A DNA stretch of 64,000 nt from an uncultured Roseburia sp. (GCA_947644305.1 CANRYS010000009.1:1-64000); one strand, 5' to 3'; numbered from the stretch's first letter, positions 35,864 through 44,908 are shown. The notes: a model not told the origin generated them from the letters alone. Numbers and translations: made by a program.

Positions 35864-35985
35864 TTGATACATTCACGCAGGATAATTGTTTCAGATGCAA
35901 GGAAGAAAATCGACGGTGTAGCGTGTGGCTACAGCTAGATTTTCTGACGAAGCAGCTGGACAATTAGGCAAGTGAATGTGTCAAT
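35864..35985. repeat. Long imperfect palindrome (about 120 bases)
   Basis: The left arm (ATACATTCACGCAGG-ATAATTGT, from 35864) pairs with the right arm (ACAATTAGGCAAGTGAATGTGT, to about 35985). The centre has a second stem, AGAAAATC...TAGC-gtgtg-GCTA...GATTTTCT. The rest of the gap to 36174 holds a remnant minus-strand frame (about 36060-36190) that looks coding but has no start and no recognised family. The whole element resembles a MITE or other palindromic intergenic repeat. Confidence 0.6.
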
Positions 35986-36174
35986 TATTTAATATTCGTT
36001 GTACTAGTCAGAGCATATCGCAAATGAGGGGATTTATCCATCGAATTTTCTTACAGAGGCTTACGAAATTGTAAGATTCTAAAGTTTAGGGTATCTTTCC
36101 GAATGTCTACAAAAGCCTGTAAATAGAGGGGTTCTGAGAGATTATGCTTCTCAATCTCATCCCGTATACGCTTG

Positions 36175-36696
36175 TCATCCACATGATTTTATACTTTCGG
36201 CATAATTCCTGCGGATATAGTCTTCTGAAACAGCATGATTGAACATAGACGATAAAACTTTATGGATCAGTGTAATGCTTGCATTCCCTACGCCATCCTC
36301 CTGCATTTCCTGATAACAGTCCAGAATATGCGTCTTTCGTACTACCTGTATGGGTATTCCGGCAAACTTCCGTTTACGCATGTTCTTATTCAACATTTTT
36401 GTATAATTCTCAATGGTATGGACACTGATTTTCCCACGCTTTTGTTTCATCTTGACATAGAAATCAAACAATTCATTGACCGTCATGCTGCCATACGAGG
36501 TAGCAATCATATCGAATCTGTCCCGCTCAATCAAGGTTGAGCAATTTCTTTTTGAAATGTTGGATTTTCCAAATGCCCATGCCCCTTTCCTAATCTGGAT
36601 TAAGCATAGCAGGAAAGCAGGAGATGAACCTTTGACTGATATGGTACTTTTTACTGGATTACTACCATGACATGGTATTATTTGACGGCTGCACAA
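36175..36696 (-). pseudogene. Truncated phage/transposon integrase (N-terminal part)
   Basis: The last 110 residues match the core-binding domain of Tn916/phage-type tyrosine integrases: YGSMTVNELFDFYVKMK, TIENYTKMLNKNM, and ITLIHKVLSSMFNHAVSEDYIRRNYAE. The frame stops at SIKSCG, before any catalytic domain, and no Arg/His/Tyr catalytic residues follow in any frame. The first 60 residues are unlike integrases and probably spurious; the true fragment is about 36175-36520. It marks an old insertion at the left edge of the accessory island. Confidence 0.75.
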
Positions 36697-36804
36697 TCCG
36701 ACAGACAGAACGAATAAAGAAAAATTTTTACACCAAAATCATGATTTTATAAAGAAACGTGGTGTAGGAAGGATACACCAAAATGGCAAAATGATGTAGA
36801 GATC

Positions 36805-37657
36805 CTACACCATTTTGTAAATATCATGTAAGATAGGGGGATTTTTCTCAAAAAATATAGGTTCAGTCAAATGTTCATTTTGACCCTTTGTAATTTTTAT
36901 TTCTGGCACATTGGCACTTTGAAGTGCATTATATTTAAGCATAATATCCCCACCATGGACAATATATTCTGTTTCATCCGCACCAAGCGTTTTACAGGCA
37001 TCACATATTTTTTGAATGCCACGCCCCCAACATTCAATGTAACCAGCCCGATAAAAAACTCTCGCAATATCAGGATAAAAAGGCTTTGAAGAATGGGAAT
37101 GCATCAATGTTTCTGCAGTCCAGCCAAAGGGTAGCATACTGCTGTTGCTGATATACATCACATCTTCTTCAATTCGAATCTGTATAGGGATATTATCTGC
37201 CCAATTAGAATGAATCAGTGCATTAAACACAGCTTCCCTCACTGCCTCCCGTGCAAATGGTATGTCTCCACTCTTGTTTCCTTGTGGTAGGATATCGCTG
37301 CTTTCGATAAATTAAATCAATCACCCTGTCTGCAATAATAAGCAGAGAACCTCTTACTTTATCCTGATACAATAAGTCACTACCTTCAAACTTGCCGATT
37401 TTCACATAACATCCGCTAATAACTTTTTCTGCCTTACGGTAAAAACACAATGCACCCGCACGTTTTAGCTTTCCATCTTCTATTAAATCTAATTTTTCGA
37501 GGAGTTCTGTATTTGAAATTTCCAAATCTTTATCTCTCCAACATATATCTTTCCCCCCTGTGCGTTTGCAAATCCGCAAATCCACTTAAGAAACTCGTCA
37601 TGCCAAGGTTCCTTCCATTCTATCGTTTGACGTTCTGGTATATATACCTGACTTCCC
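36805..37657 (-). pseudogene. Frameshifted AlbA_2/HATPase-type ATP-binding protein
   Basis: Three pieces of one gene lie in different frames. Near 37560-37657 a piece reads QTIEWKE...EFLKWICGFANAQGGKIYVG, the start of an AlbA_2 (Schlafen-like) domain, with no start codon. From 37300 to 37540 a second frame carries DLEISNTELLEKL, LKRAGALCFY and ADRVIDLIYR. A shift near 37300 then returns to the frame with FAREAVREAVFNALIHSNW and RGIQKICDAC, the HATPase_4 C-terminal domain. At least two frameshifts and a deletion make it non-functional. A repeated GTGTAGGA/TCCTACAC pair lies just beyond (36750-36810). Confidence 0.8.
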
Positions 37658-37676
37658 TTTTAATTAATATGCCTTG

Positions 37677-40070
37677 TCAAAAAATACTTCTGATTGCTTG
37701 ATATAATAATTGCTCTTCATATTGATCCAAATCATCTGTCATTCTTTGTAAATTATCCCTGACAAACTTTTTTGTCTCATCGGCTCCATATCTAACAAGA
37801 TTTTCATTTCTTTCCTCAATCCTTCTAATAGCATCTACCGGATATCCATATTCTATTAACTGCTCTCCAAAATAACTTTTCACTCCTGTTTCATAAAATC
37901 TTATTACTTTTGAAAGTGAAAAATTTTCTAATACCATATTTTTCATAGAACATGCGTGAACAAAAATACTTTCAAATAGTGCTAACATTTTTGGAATTTT
38001 GTGTTCCAGTATTTCCTTTTGTGTTTTAAATGCCGCCATATATGCATTATCGACTGTTTGAACATTACCATATTTATCCGGGATTTTAGTTCTCTTCAAT
38101 TCATACTTTAATATTCCTACAAATCCTTCTCCACAATAACTTCTACTAATAGCTTTATATCTTTTCATTATTGGTTCTTCTATTAATTTCGCGTTAAAAA
38201 AAATATCTAGGATGGCGTTTATCGCTTGATATTTTGTGAATTGAAGCAATATATCCGCATACTTTGTTTTCTTATAAAATTTATTAAATAATTCTTTATC
38301 ATTCAACAGATAACGCAACAAAGTTTCTTGATTTTCTTTTTTTATCAATCTATTTTTCTGAAACACATTCTCTGGCAATAGATATTCTTTTTGCTTTTCT
38401 ATACGAGTTTCTTTTATCTCTTTATTAGCACTTAAAAGGTCATCCATATTTGCATTATCTATATCAATAGCATCTAACTTTTTCTCACTATATGTAATGA
38501 AATCCAACATCAAATTTTCATTATCTTCAAGTTCTTTTAACTCTTTGTCTACCAAAAAATATCTTCCTATAAAATTATGATAATATCTTCCTGCTCGTCC
38601 TATAATATTTTTTAAATCAAAAGTTGTGAGTGGAACACTTCCCTTTGTATGATTCAATACTACCATATTCTTTGCATCCGTATTAACCCCTTCCACAATT
38701 GTTGAGGTACAAAATAGCAAATCAAATACACCCCGATTAAACAAATCTAATACTTCTTTTTGAATATACTTTGGCAATTTCCCATGATGCATTCCAAAGC
38801 CCTTTTCCAAAACGCTAACAAAACTCCACTCGTTAATTATATTGTAAATATTATAATTTCGCTTTAGATGCCTTAAAAACATCTCAAACTTCTCATCAAT
38901 TATGACTTTTCCCTGATGATTATTGGATAATTCTTTTGCATACTCATTTGCTTTTCCCGGAGTTGTACAATATAATAAAGTGGCACCATATTTCTTATCT
39001 GCTATGTATTTAACAATATCACAAATTCTATCATTCTTTTTTGTGCTTATAGTCTTTGGCTGAGGATTATCCAAATATTCCATTCCTAAATAATTCTCGT
39101 TTATTTTTGTTCCATATGCCTCAACTTGAATGCGCTTTGTAGGTTCAAATTCTATTTCAACCACCGAGATATTGTTATTCTTAATGTATGCTTGCATACC
39201 GTAACCAAATTGCTTTTTCTTTAAATTGGGTCCTGCCAAATAATAATCTTCTACTTGTCTTGAAAGCAAATATAAACAAATACGGAAAGTCTTGGCCCTT
39301 GCCTCATCTAAGAAAGATACACTGCCTTTAAACGTATTTTTCTTATCCTCATCCTCCTGCTCATCCAATTCATCAACACACAAATCTTCATCAATTTTAT
39401 ACATTTCATCATAAAAGAAAAAATCAATTTTTATGTCTGCATAATTTGCAATCAATTGCATTGCTCTTTCAGGAGTAAAAACAAAGATATTTCGTCCTTT
39501 TACATCTATCTCACTATCTATTGATTTTATTACATGATATCCCATTTCACATTCACAATTCATTTCCTCCATATTTAAAGCATTTTCTCTAAGCAAAGCC
39601 ACTGTTGGAAACACTAACAAAACATTTCTGTATTTTTTATGGTTAAGAAATAATATTTCACGCATGATAAATGTTTTTCCATAAGATGTAGGGGCACTAA
39701 CTAACATCCTCCTTTTCTCTAATGACTGGAAATGGTCTATAACATCCTTCTGTGATTTATCCAAAAAATTATTAGGTCTAACTTTCGATCGATATTGTTG
39801 TAAAATTGCGGCATCACTTAACAAACTTATACTTGATGCTGTTATATTAACGGAATTTCCTTTTCTATAAAATCCATTCTGAACATTATATCCAAATACT
39901 CTCATTTTCTGCGATGCGATATATAGAAGTTCTCTAATAACAGGGTCGTCTTTCTGTTTCTCATCATCTGATATTATACATACCAAATCTCTCAATTCCA
40001 TTTTACTTTTATCATCGTTATCATTATAATTATTTATTGCCCTTGATAACAAATTAATGTAATCCTTCAT
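37677..40070 (-). CDS. hamB: HamB-like helicase of a Hachiman defence system
   Basis: This is a 797-residue superfamily 2 helicase. Walker A is APTSYGKT (about 126-133), Walker B DEMY (221-224), and motif VI IIGRAGRYYHN with the preceding TSTIVEGVN. Its start (40070, after GGAGG) lies inside the end of the upstream HamA-like gene. In Hachiman, HamB is a DNA-scanning helicase that holds HamA inactive until phage replication damages DNA. The assignment rests on the DUF1837 partner and the gene order. The gene is clearly AT-richer than the genes outside the island, in keeping with horizontal transfer. Confidence 0.85.
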   Translation of the reverse strand: MKDYINLLSRAINNYNDNDDKSKMELRDLVCIISDDEKQKDDPVIRELLYIASQKMRVFGYNVQNGFYRKGNSVNITASSISLLSDAAILQQYRSKVRPNNFLDKSQKDVIDHFQSLEKRRMLVSAPTSYGKTFIMREILFLNHKKYRNVLLVFPTVALLRENALNMEEMNCECEMGYHVIKSIDSEIDVKGRNIFVFTPERAMQLIANYADIKIDFFFYDEMYKIDEDLCVDELDEQEDEDKKNTFKGSVSFLDEARAKTFRICLYLLSRQVEDYYLAGPNLKKKQFGYGMQAYIKNNNISVVEIEFEPTKRIQVEAYGTKINENYLGMEYLDNPQPKTISTKKNDRICDIVKYIADKKYGATLLYCTTPGKANEYAKELSNNHQGKVIIDEKFEMFLRHLKRNYNIYNIINEWSFVSVLEKGFGMHHGKLPKYIQKEVLDLFNRGVFDLLFCTSTIVEGVNTDAKNMVVLNHTKGSVPLTTFDLKNIIGRAGRYYHNFIGRYFLVDKELKELEDNENLMLDFITYSEKKLDAIDIDNANMDDLLSANKEIKETRIEKQKEYLLPENVFQKNRLIKKENQETLLRYLLNDKELFNKFYKKTKYADILLQFTKYQAINAILDIFFNAKLIEEPIMKRYKAISRSYCGEGFVGILKYELKRTKIPDKYGNVQTVDNAYMAAFKTQKEILEHKIPKMLALFESIFVHACSMKNMVLENFSLSKVIRFYETGVKSYFGEQLIEYGYPVDAIRRIEERNENLVRYGADETKKFVRDNLQRMTDDLDQYEEQLLYQAIRSIF

Positions 40071-41010
40071 AGAAACCTCCATTACCCCTTAACCCCATTA
40101 AGTTTTCAATAGGGAATACAAAAAACAATAAATTGGGCTGAAATCCACTGAAAACATATTTATGCGAATCAAAATATTTTTCTATTCTTTCTATCTCTCT
40201 ATTTATTTGGTCCTCTACATCTGATACACTCTGATAAATACTGTCTTTTCCATATGCTAACAAGCAAGGGATATTAATAGAAATATTTTTCTGTAACAAA
40301 AAATCAACGAATGCTTTTGCTCTATTTTGTTCATTTTGTTCAATTGTAATCATATTTAATTGATTTATTATATCGGTTAATTGTATCCCCTCATCCGATA
40401 AACCTACTTGTTTTTCTGCTATAAAAAATATTTGCTTACTTAAATACTCTGTATCAAACTTTGATGTCAAATCCTGATTTATGCCAGATTTACAGTAAGT
40501 TTCATCGCCCAATTTAGCCTGACCAAGCCATAATGTTATCCGCCCATTTTTATTGGTAAAATAGGTCAAATCATACCCTTTAATCTCATTATTATCATTT
40601 TGTCTGAGTATCGCCCTAACTGCTAACTTATAGGCATCGGGCAAAAGACTTTGTATTAGCAAATCAAACAACACTTCACTCGGCAATCCATCTTGAGTAG
40701 GCATTCTTTTAGGAAGGCGGTTCTTATATGCATATTTTATAGCATTTTCAAGATTAAAAAACAGACCGCTCTTATACTTTTTAACAACCTCTTCTTCCCC
40801 ATAACAGTAAAACACAAGATTTTTTCTCATCAATTCACCAAGTGTTTTATAACAATCATGGGAACAGGCACTACATTTCCCCTTACAATTATGGCTTAAT
40901 GGAACTATAGTCTTTTTATCATCATGTAACGGATAAACAGCTATTTCTGTGTCAAACATATCTTCAATTTGATTTTTGTATATATCTTTATACTCTTTAT
41001 AAATTGCCAT
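40054..41010 (-). CDS. hamA: HamA-like (DUF1837) nuclease of a Hachiman defence system
   Basis: The 318-residue protein matches the DUF1837 pattern. It includes SEVLFDLLIQSLLP (Glu112), KGYDLTYF (Asp147), and LWLGQAKLGD (Gln164, Lys166), a PD-(D/E)xK-like nuclease core with Gln in place of Glu before the Lys. HamA is the effector nuclease of Hachiman, released by HamB upon DNA damage. A cysteine group (Cys42, 46, 49, 53) near the N-terminus suggests a metal site that I do not recall in the family. AAAGGTGAAATA supports the start. The next gene overlaps its 3' end by 17 bases. Confidence 0.82.
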   Translation of the reverse strand: MAIYKEYKDIYKNQIEDMFDTEIAVYPLHDDKKTIVPLSHNCKGKCSACSHDCYKTLGELMRKNLVFYCYGEEEVVKKYKSGLFFNLENAIKYAYKNRLPKRMPTQDGLPSEVLFDLLIQSLLPDAYKLAVRAILRQNDNNEIKGYDLTYFTNKNGRITLWLGQAKLGDETYCKSGINQDLTSKFDTEYLSKQIFFIAEKQVGLSDEGIQLTDIINQLNMITIEQNEQNRAKAFVDFLLQKNISINIPCLLAYGKDSIYQSVSDVEDQINREIERIEKYFDSHKYVFSGFQPNLLFFVFPIENLMGLRGNGGFYEGLH

Positions 41011-41048
41011 TATTTCACCTTTTACTATTTTCTATGGTATCAAAAGCA

Positions 41049-41263
41049 CTAATCAATCAACCGATTTTCTTTTAATGCCGTATTCCCTTTCTTTGTTACC
41101 AGCTCCCAGTTAATCAACGTCACACTTCCCGGTTGAAACCCTGAAGGCATAGAGTGTCGGTGCCTGACTGTAATAACCTGTTTGCTGTTTATATCAACCG
41201 TCTTATCTATCAAAATCCCACACACTCATTTTGAAATTCATAATCTTTCATACCATTTACCAT
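41049..41263 (-). pseudogene. Small frameshifted gene of unknown family
   Basis: A frame starts at ATG 41261-41263 after a good GGGAGGCAAG site, reads MVNGMKDYEFQNECVG, and stops. A one-base shift restores an open frame, ILIDKTVDINSKQ...RHRHSMPSGF...LINWELVTKKGN, to a stop at 41049. Together they would make a protein of about 70 residues. I do not recognise it. The rest of the 41011-41361 gap shows no other gene. Confidence 0.5.
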
Positions 41264-41361
41264 AATTCTCTTGCCTCCCAAAGTTTAAAATCAAATGTTA
41301 CCCTACATGCAGAAACGGGGTTTTCATCACACTTATTGTTGTAGCTTGCTCGTTTCGTTTT

Positions 41362-42240
41362 TTATTGCCCATATATATCTTTTTCTTCTTTACCGACTTC
41401 TGCAACTTCTTCTATTACATTCGTAACAACAGTATTAAGTTCTGCTGCGTTTTTCGATGTGATTACCGATGTGCCTGTTCGAGATTCCACCGCTTTTCTC
41501 GCTTCGGCAGCCGCCTCTCCGCCTGAACGAGCCACTTCCATATTTTCAGCAAAAGTAGAAGGCTTTTCCTGTTTCGATATCTCCGTTGAAGTGGATTCTG
41601 CAAGCATATTCAAAATCAATTCCATATCCGACATATTGTCGCGGAGATTTTCTTTCTTCAACCCTTTGAGATTTTTATACTGTCTCGTACTCATGCCCGA
41701 CCATGCTTTTGTTATCTCATCAGTAAGAATAGCATACTCCCTGCCCTGCTGGACTCCGTTTTTCTGCCATTCATCCGTAAGGGCATTTCTGACACGGATA
41801 GAAAGAATCCTTTGATGAATCCACTCATCACTGTATCCTTTTTTTTGGTATGTATCGAGTGCACGGTCGATTGCCTGTTCCGGGTCAATCGTCTCCTCAA
41901 TTCGCTCTCTTCCAACTTTAGCAAGCCATAGTTTAAACGGTTCTGCCTTTGGTGAAGGAATTGACTGGATGATACGCAAAAGCTGTTCTGTCGTTGTAAC
42001 ATCGGTAATTCTTTTCTTGCCATCTGCTGCGGTCATTTTCAAACCGTGACAATTTGTCACGGTTTCATTTCCCTCTTCCTTCAAACGCTGTTTCAGTTTT
42101 CTCCAATATGCTGCTGGGTCTTTACTTTCCGTAAGCACTGCAACAACATCAACAACAGAAAAATACCATTCCTCTTTTTCTTCGTCCCAAGCGGTTCTGA
42201 TTTTTTGGTCTTCAAAAAGCTGTATGTTATCTTTCCCCAT
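41362..42240 (-). CDS. BRO-N domain protein (phage antirepressor/DinD-like)
   Basis: The 292-residue protein carries an N-terminal BRO-N domain: IRTAWDEEKEEWYFSVVDVV, YWRKLKQRLKEEG, and TEQLLRIIQSIPSPKAEPFKLWLAKVGRERIEE. This occurs in phage antirepressors and in the DNA-damage-inducible DinD group. The C-terminal half is helical and Ala/Glu-rich, with a GGEAAAEARKAVESRTG segment that often follows BRO-N domains in Lachnospiraceae. It probably regulates a nearby mobile element or responds to DNA damage. It is monocistronic. Confidence 0.82.
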   Translation of the reverse strand: MGKDNIQLFEDQKIRTAWDEEKEEWYFSVVDVVAVLTESKDPAAYWRKLKQRLKEEGNETVTNCHGLKMTAADGKKRITDVTTTEQLLRIIQSIPSPKAEPFKLWLAKVGRERIEETIDPEQAIDRALDTYQKKGYSDEWIHQRILSIRVRNALTDEWQKNGVQQGREYAILTDEITKAWSGMSTRQYKNLKGLKKENLRDNMSDMELILNMLAESTSTEISKQEKPSTFAENMEVARSGGEAAAEARKAVESRTGTSVITSKNAAELNTVVTNVIEEVAEVGKEEKDIYGQ

Positions 42241-42291
42241 TTTCCTGATACCTCCGTACCTCCCATCTTTTTTCCTTCTAGCACAATTATC

Positions 42292-42507
42292 CTATGTAAA
42301 AGGCCTTTCAGCCTTACTCAGACACAAATAGTTAAAATGACATTTGCTGCAATTCTCTTTATCACATTTCCTTGGTAAATGATTCCTCCATATATTTGTT
42401 GCCGCATCTTTTATGTCTGTCGGAATCATCTCCTTACTTTTCGGATTCTTCCTGACTATATTATATACATTTATTTTTCGCCTTACAATAGAAAAAACAA
42501 CAAATTC
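42292..42507 (-). pseudogene. Cysteine-rich C-terminal gene remnant
   Basis: An open stretch of 71 codons without a good start codon ends with four spaced cysteines (CDKENCSKCHFNYLC: C-x4-C-x2-C-x5-C) and a short tail. This pattern resembles the C-terminal iron-sulfur or zinc cluster of Cas4/AddB-type nucleases and of UvrD-linked PD-(D/E)xK proteins. It is too short for such an enzyme, so I read it as a leftover 3' end. A minor alternative is a 45-residue protein from the internal ATG. It fills most of the gap between the BRO-N gene and the recombinase. Confidence 0.4.
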
Positions 42508-42540
42508 TTAATTTACCTCTGCCCCCATCTCCTCCCTCCA

Positions 42541-43356
42541 TCACAGCCCCAGCGCGTCCATCTGCTCTCTGATCTCCTCCCCAGTGCGCATGGTATAGAT
42601 CCGCGTCGTCTCCAGGGAATTATGCCCCAGGATATTTGCCAACGCCGTGATATCTCCGCACTTATTGATGTATGTCTTAGCAAAAAAATGGCGGAAGGAG
42701 TGGGGATGCGCCTTTGCCTTGTCCACCCCCGCCCTGTCGGCGATCTTCATAAGCATCTGCCACACAGCGCTGCGGGACAAGACGCTACCTTTCGTTCCGG
42801 TGAAGATAGTCCCCTGGCAGATATCTCTCTGTCGGCAGTACTCCATTAAAAGCTCTTGAAGCCCCGGAGAAATAAAGATCTCCCGGTATTTTCCCTTGTT
42901 GTATACGACTCCACGCCCACGCTTTACATTTTCCACCGTTATATACCTCAGTTCTCCCACCCGTATCCCCGTCCCAGCCAGCACTTTCATTATATAGTAA
43001 TATTTTTCACGCCCTGTCTCCCTGGCATAGTCTAACATCATCCTGTAATCCTCATCGGAAATGACGTTGTCCAGCACAAACATTTTTTTTAGTTTCTTTG
43101 TATGTATTTTCATGTCCTCATTTCCACTCCATTTCAGATAACTGTTAATGGCGATCGCATACAAATTTACCGTAGCTGGTTTATACTGCCTTTTCAACAT
43201 CTCCACATAATGCTCCACCACGCTTCTGTTTTCCGGGTGTTTTCCACAAACCGCCACAAACCGCTGCGCTTGACGTATATAAGTAGAAATTGTACTATTT
43301 GCTTTATCCTCTCCAACCAGGAACTCCCTATACACTTTCATCGTTTTATCTTTCAT
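42541..43356 (-). CDS. Tyrosine recombinase (Xer/phage integrase family)
   Basis: The 271-residue protein has an N-terminal SAM-like domain (about 8-85) and a complete catalytic domain: GTGIRVGEL (Arg), the Lys-containing NKGKYREIFI beta hairpin, HPHSFRHFFA (His-x-x-Arg), LGHNSLETT, and the nucleophile in RIYTM. It looks functional. It lies beyond the terminator of the six-gene operon at 43.5-47.4 kb. It may mobilise this island or resolve DNA. I do not see paired att sites close by. Confidence 0.88.
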   Translation of the reverse strand: MKDKTMKVYREFLVGEDKANSTISTYIRQAQRFVAVCGKHPENRSVVEHYVEMLKRQYKPATVNLYAIAINSYLKWSGNEDMKIHTKKLKKMFVLDNVISDEDYRMMLDYARETGREKYYYIMKVLAGTGIRVGELRYITVENVKRGRGVVYNKGKYREIFISPGLQELLMEYCRQRDICQGTIFTGTKGSVLSRSAVWQMLMKIADRAGVDKAKAHPHSFRHFFAKTYINKCGDITALANILGHNSLETTRIYTMRTGEEIREQMDALGL

Positions 43357-43457
43357 TGTACACGCCCCATTTCTTGACTAAAATGTATAATAACATGAAC
43401 AAAAACCTGCATATTTTCCGTATACTCAAGGTGCATATCTTTTATGACAAAAGCAGG

Positions 43458-43502
43458 AAAAAGGCTGGTACAGCCCTGTTTCTAAACGGCACCAGCCTTT
43501 CT
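43458..43502 (-). terminator. Terminator of the DUF6765-to-CHAP operon
   Basis: On the minus strand AAAGGCTGGT...ACCAGCCTTTTT pairs over 10 bp and ends in T, about 20 bases after the CHAP gene stop codon. Confidence 0.8.
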
Positions 43503-43518
43503 TCCTTACGAATCCCCT

Positions 43519-44019
43519 TTATGTATCATATTTAGGACGTATGATGCACCGGATCAAGCTTGTGCTGCGAGTCCGTTTCATCACCATACCGCCATTGCTG
43601 TTATTCCCAGTACCGGTATTTCCCTCGATCGTTGTATAGGTTCCGTCATTGTTATTCTTTATTATAATCCCTATGTGGCAGGCCCTTCCACTGTGTGTAA
43701 AGTCAAAGATTACAAGATCGCCTTTTTTCCCTTTGCTCTTATTACTGATGGCCAGATGCTTGTTTTTTCCCCAGCTCTCCACAGCAGCACAAAGGGCTGT
43801 TTTCTGCCCGTCATAAAATAATTTAGAAGCTCCGCACATTCGGAACACGTCCCAAACAAAGGCACAGCACCACGGATACGCTGCTCCTTTCACCTCATGT
43901 CCATAATAATGTGTATTAAAAATTACATTATTGCTATTTGCTGGGGACTCTTTTACTCCCTCAAATTTCTTCGCCTGTGCAATGATCATGTCGGGCGTTA
44001 TTTTTTTCTTTTCTCCCAT
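43519..44019 (-). CDS. CHAP-domain hydrolase (NlpC/P60-like fold)
   Basis: The 166-residue protein is essentially one CHAP domain. The catalytic Cys is in AYPWCCAFVWD (about residue 51), the His is in CHIGIIIK, and an acidic residue follows in IEGNTGTG. CHAP enzymes are amidases or endopeptidases acting on peptidoglycan or peptides. There is no signal peptide or membrane helix, so it must act inside the cell, leave by lysis, or use another protein for export. AAGGAGGAGAAGC gives a strong start. It overlaps the upstream membrane-protein gene by 59 bases and ends the operon. Confidence 0.85.
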   Translation of the reverse strand: MGEKKKITPDMIIAQAKKFEGVKESPANSNNVIFNTHYYGHEVKGAAYPWCCAFVWDVFRMCGASKLFYDGQKTALCAAVESWGKNKHLAISNKSKGKKGDLVIFDFTHSGRACHIGIIIKNNNDGTYTTIEGNTGTGNNSNGGMVMKRTRSTSLIRCIIRPKYDT

Positions 44020-44575
44020 GCTTCTCCTCCTTTTTCTTTTTCAGTCTCTTTCCCTCTTCCTGCTCCTCTTCGATCGGGGCAATATCGTCTTCCTGTCTTT
44101 TCAGTTCCAGTTGGGACCAGCCCTCATTTTCCTTTGCGGCGATATCTTCTATCTTCTCAAGAAAATTGCTGTCCCGCAACTCAGGATCACTGTAATCCCC
44201 GATCTCCGCCATGTAATAAACCGCCTCGCATTTAATCTGTTCAGTACAACTGCGGTACCCCACTGATTTTTCATGCCACTTGTAAAGGCTCCCGAGTCCA
44301 TTGGCGATGGCGGCGACAGCAGAAATAACCGAAATCGTAACTTTACAGAAAACATGCATCCCTTCAAAATCCTGAATATCATTAAATACAATGACAAATG
44401 TGGGAAGAATAAGCCCAAGCAAACTGATTACATGATAGCGGAATTTATATTTGTGGTACATAACCATGTACCATTCCAGGCTTCCAAGAAGGCACCTTCT
44501 TACGTAATCGTCAGTGACGTATTCATCCACCATATCCAGAAATTCCATATCGTTGTTATAACTAAAACTTCTCAT
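43961..44575 (-). CDS. Two-helix membrane protein, DUF4231/SLATT-like
   Basis: The 204-residue protein has two adjacent membrane helices (about 51-70 and 78-102). They are followed by the typical SLATT/DUF4231 block LYKWHEKSVGYRSCTEQIKCEAVYYMAEIGDY, here given only by its key residues Trp, Tyr-Arg and Glu. The C-terminal 60 residues are highly charged (Glu/Lys/Arg). SLATT proteins are predicted pore-forming effectors in phage-defence and conflict systems. AAAGGAAAT sets the start at 44575; the longer frame to 44626 overlaps the gene before it. Confidence 0.7.
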   Translation of the reverse strand: MRSFSYNNDMEFLDMVDEYVTDDYVRRCLLGSLEWYMVMYHKYKFRYHVISLLGLILPTFVIVFNDIQDFEGMHVFCKVTISVISAVAAIANGLGSLYKWHEKSVGYRSCTEQIKCEAVYYMAEIGDYSDPELRDSNFLEKIEDIAAKENEGWSQLELKRQEDDIAPIEEEQEEGKRLKKKKEEKHGRKEKNNARHDHCTGEEI

Positions 44576-44610
44576 AACATTTCCTTTCGTTGTAACATCT
44601 GCAGAGCGTG

Positions 44611-44877
44611 TCAGTGCGCTAACCATGGAGGCTTTCTGGCGAAGCCCACATGGTACACCACATACTGCATGACCACTTGATGTTCCCCGATGTTTAGGAT
44701 ATAAAAATTTTTCTCCTGGGCGATGATCTTCCCTTTCGGGAACTCATTCAAACAACGGTTCAAAAGCTCCGTCTGCTTCCTGTAATGCTCTTCATCCGGC
44801 TGTTTTTCCGGATTGTCGTTACCCACTATGATCCGGTGAACGTACCCTACATCCGCCACAGAAAATGTCTCCGCCAT
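44611..44877 (-). CDS. Small unknown protein of the DUF6765 operon
   Basis: The 88-residue protein begins MAETFSVADVGYVHRIIVGND and has alternating strand-like segments (KIIAQEKNFYILNIGEHQVVMQYV). No family is recognised. GGAGGGATTGT sets the start at 44877, 31 bases after the DUF2589 gene. It has no signal peptide or membrane helix. The tight position in the operon suggests a regulator, adaptor or immunity-type role, but nothing in the sequence proves it. Confidence 0.65.
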   Translation of the reverse strand: MAETFSVADVGYVHRIIVGNDNPEKQPDEEHYRKQTELLNRCLNEFPKGKIIAQEKNFYILNIGEHQVVMQYVVYHVGFARKPPWLAH

Positions 44878-44908
44878 ACAATCCCTCCATTTGCGCCTCA
44901 TTTACTTA

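Noticed and set aside
42379-42849. Plus-strand frame over the recombinase 3' end
   Set aside because: It overlaps the conserved catalytic region of the minus-strand recombinase and has no ribosome site.
43519-44019. Phage endolysin
   Set aside because: The CHAP domain would fit, but no holin, tail or other phage structural genes are nearby and it ends an operon of non-phage proteins.
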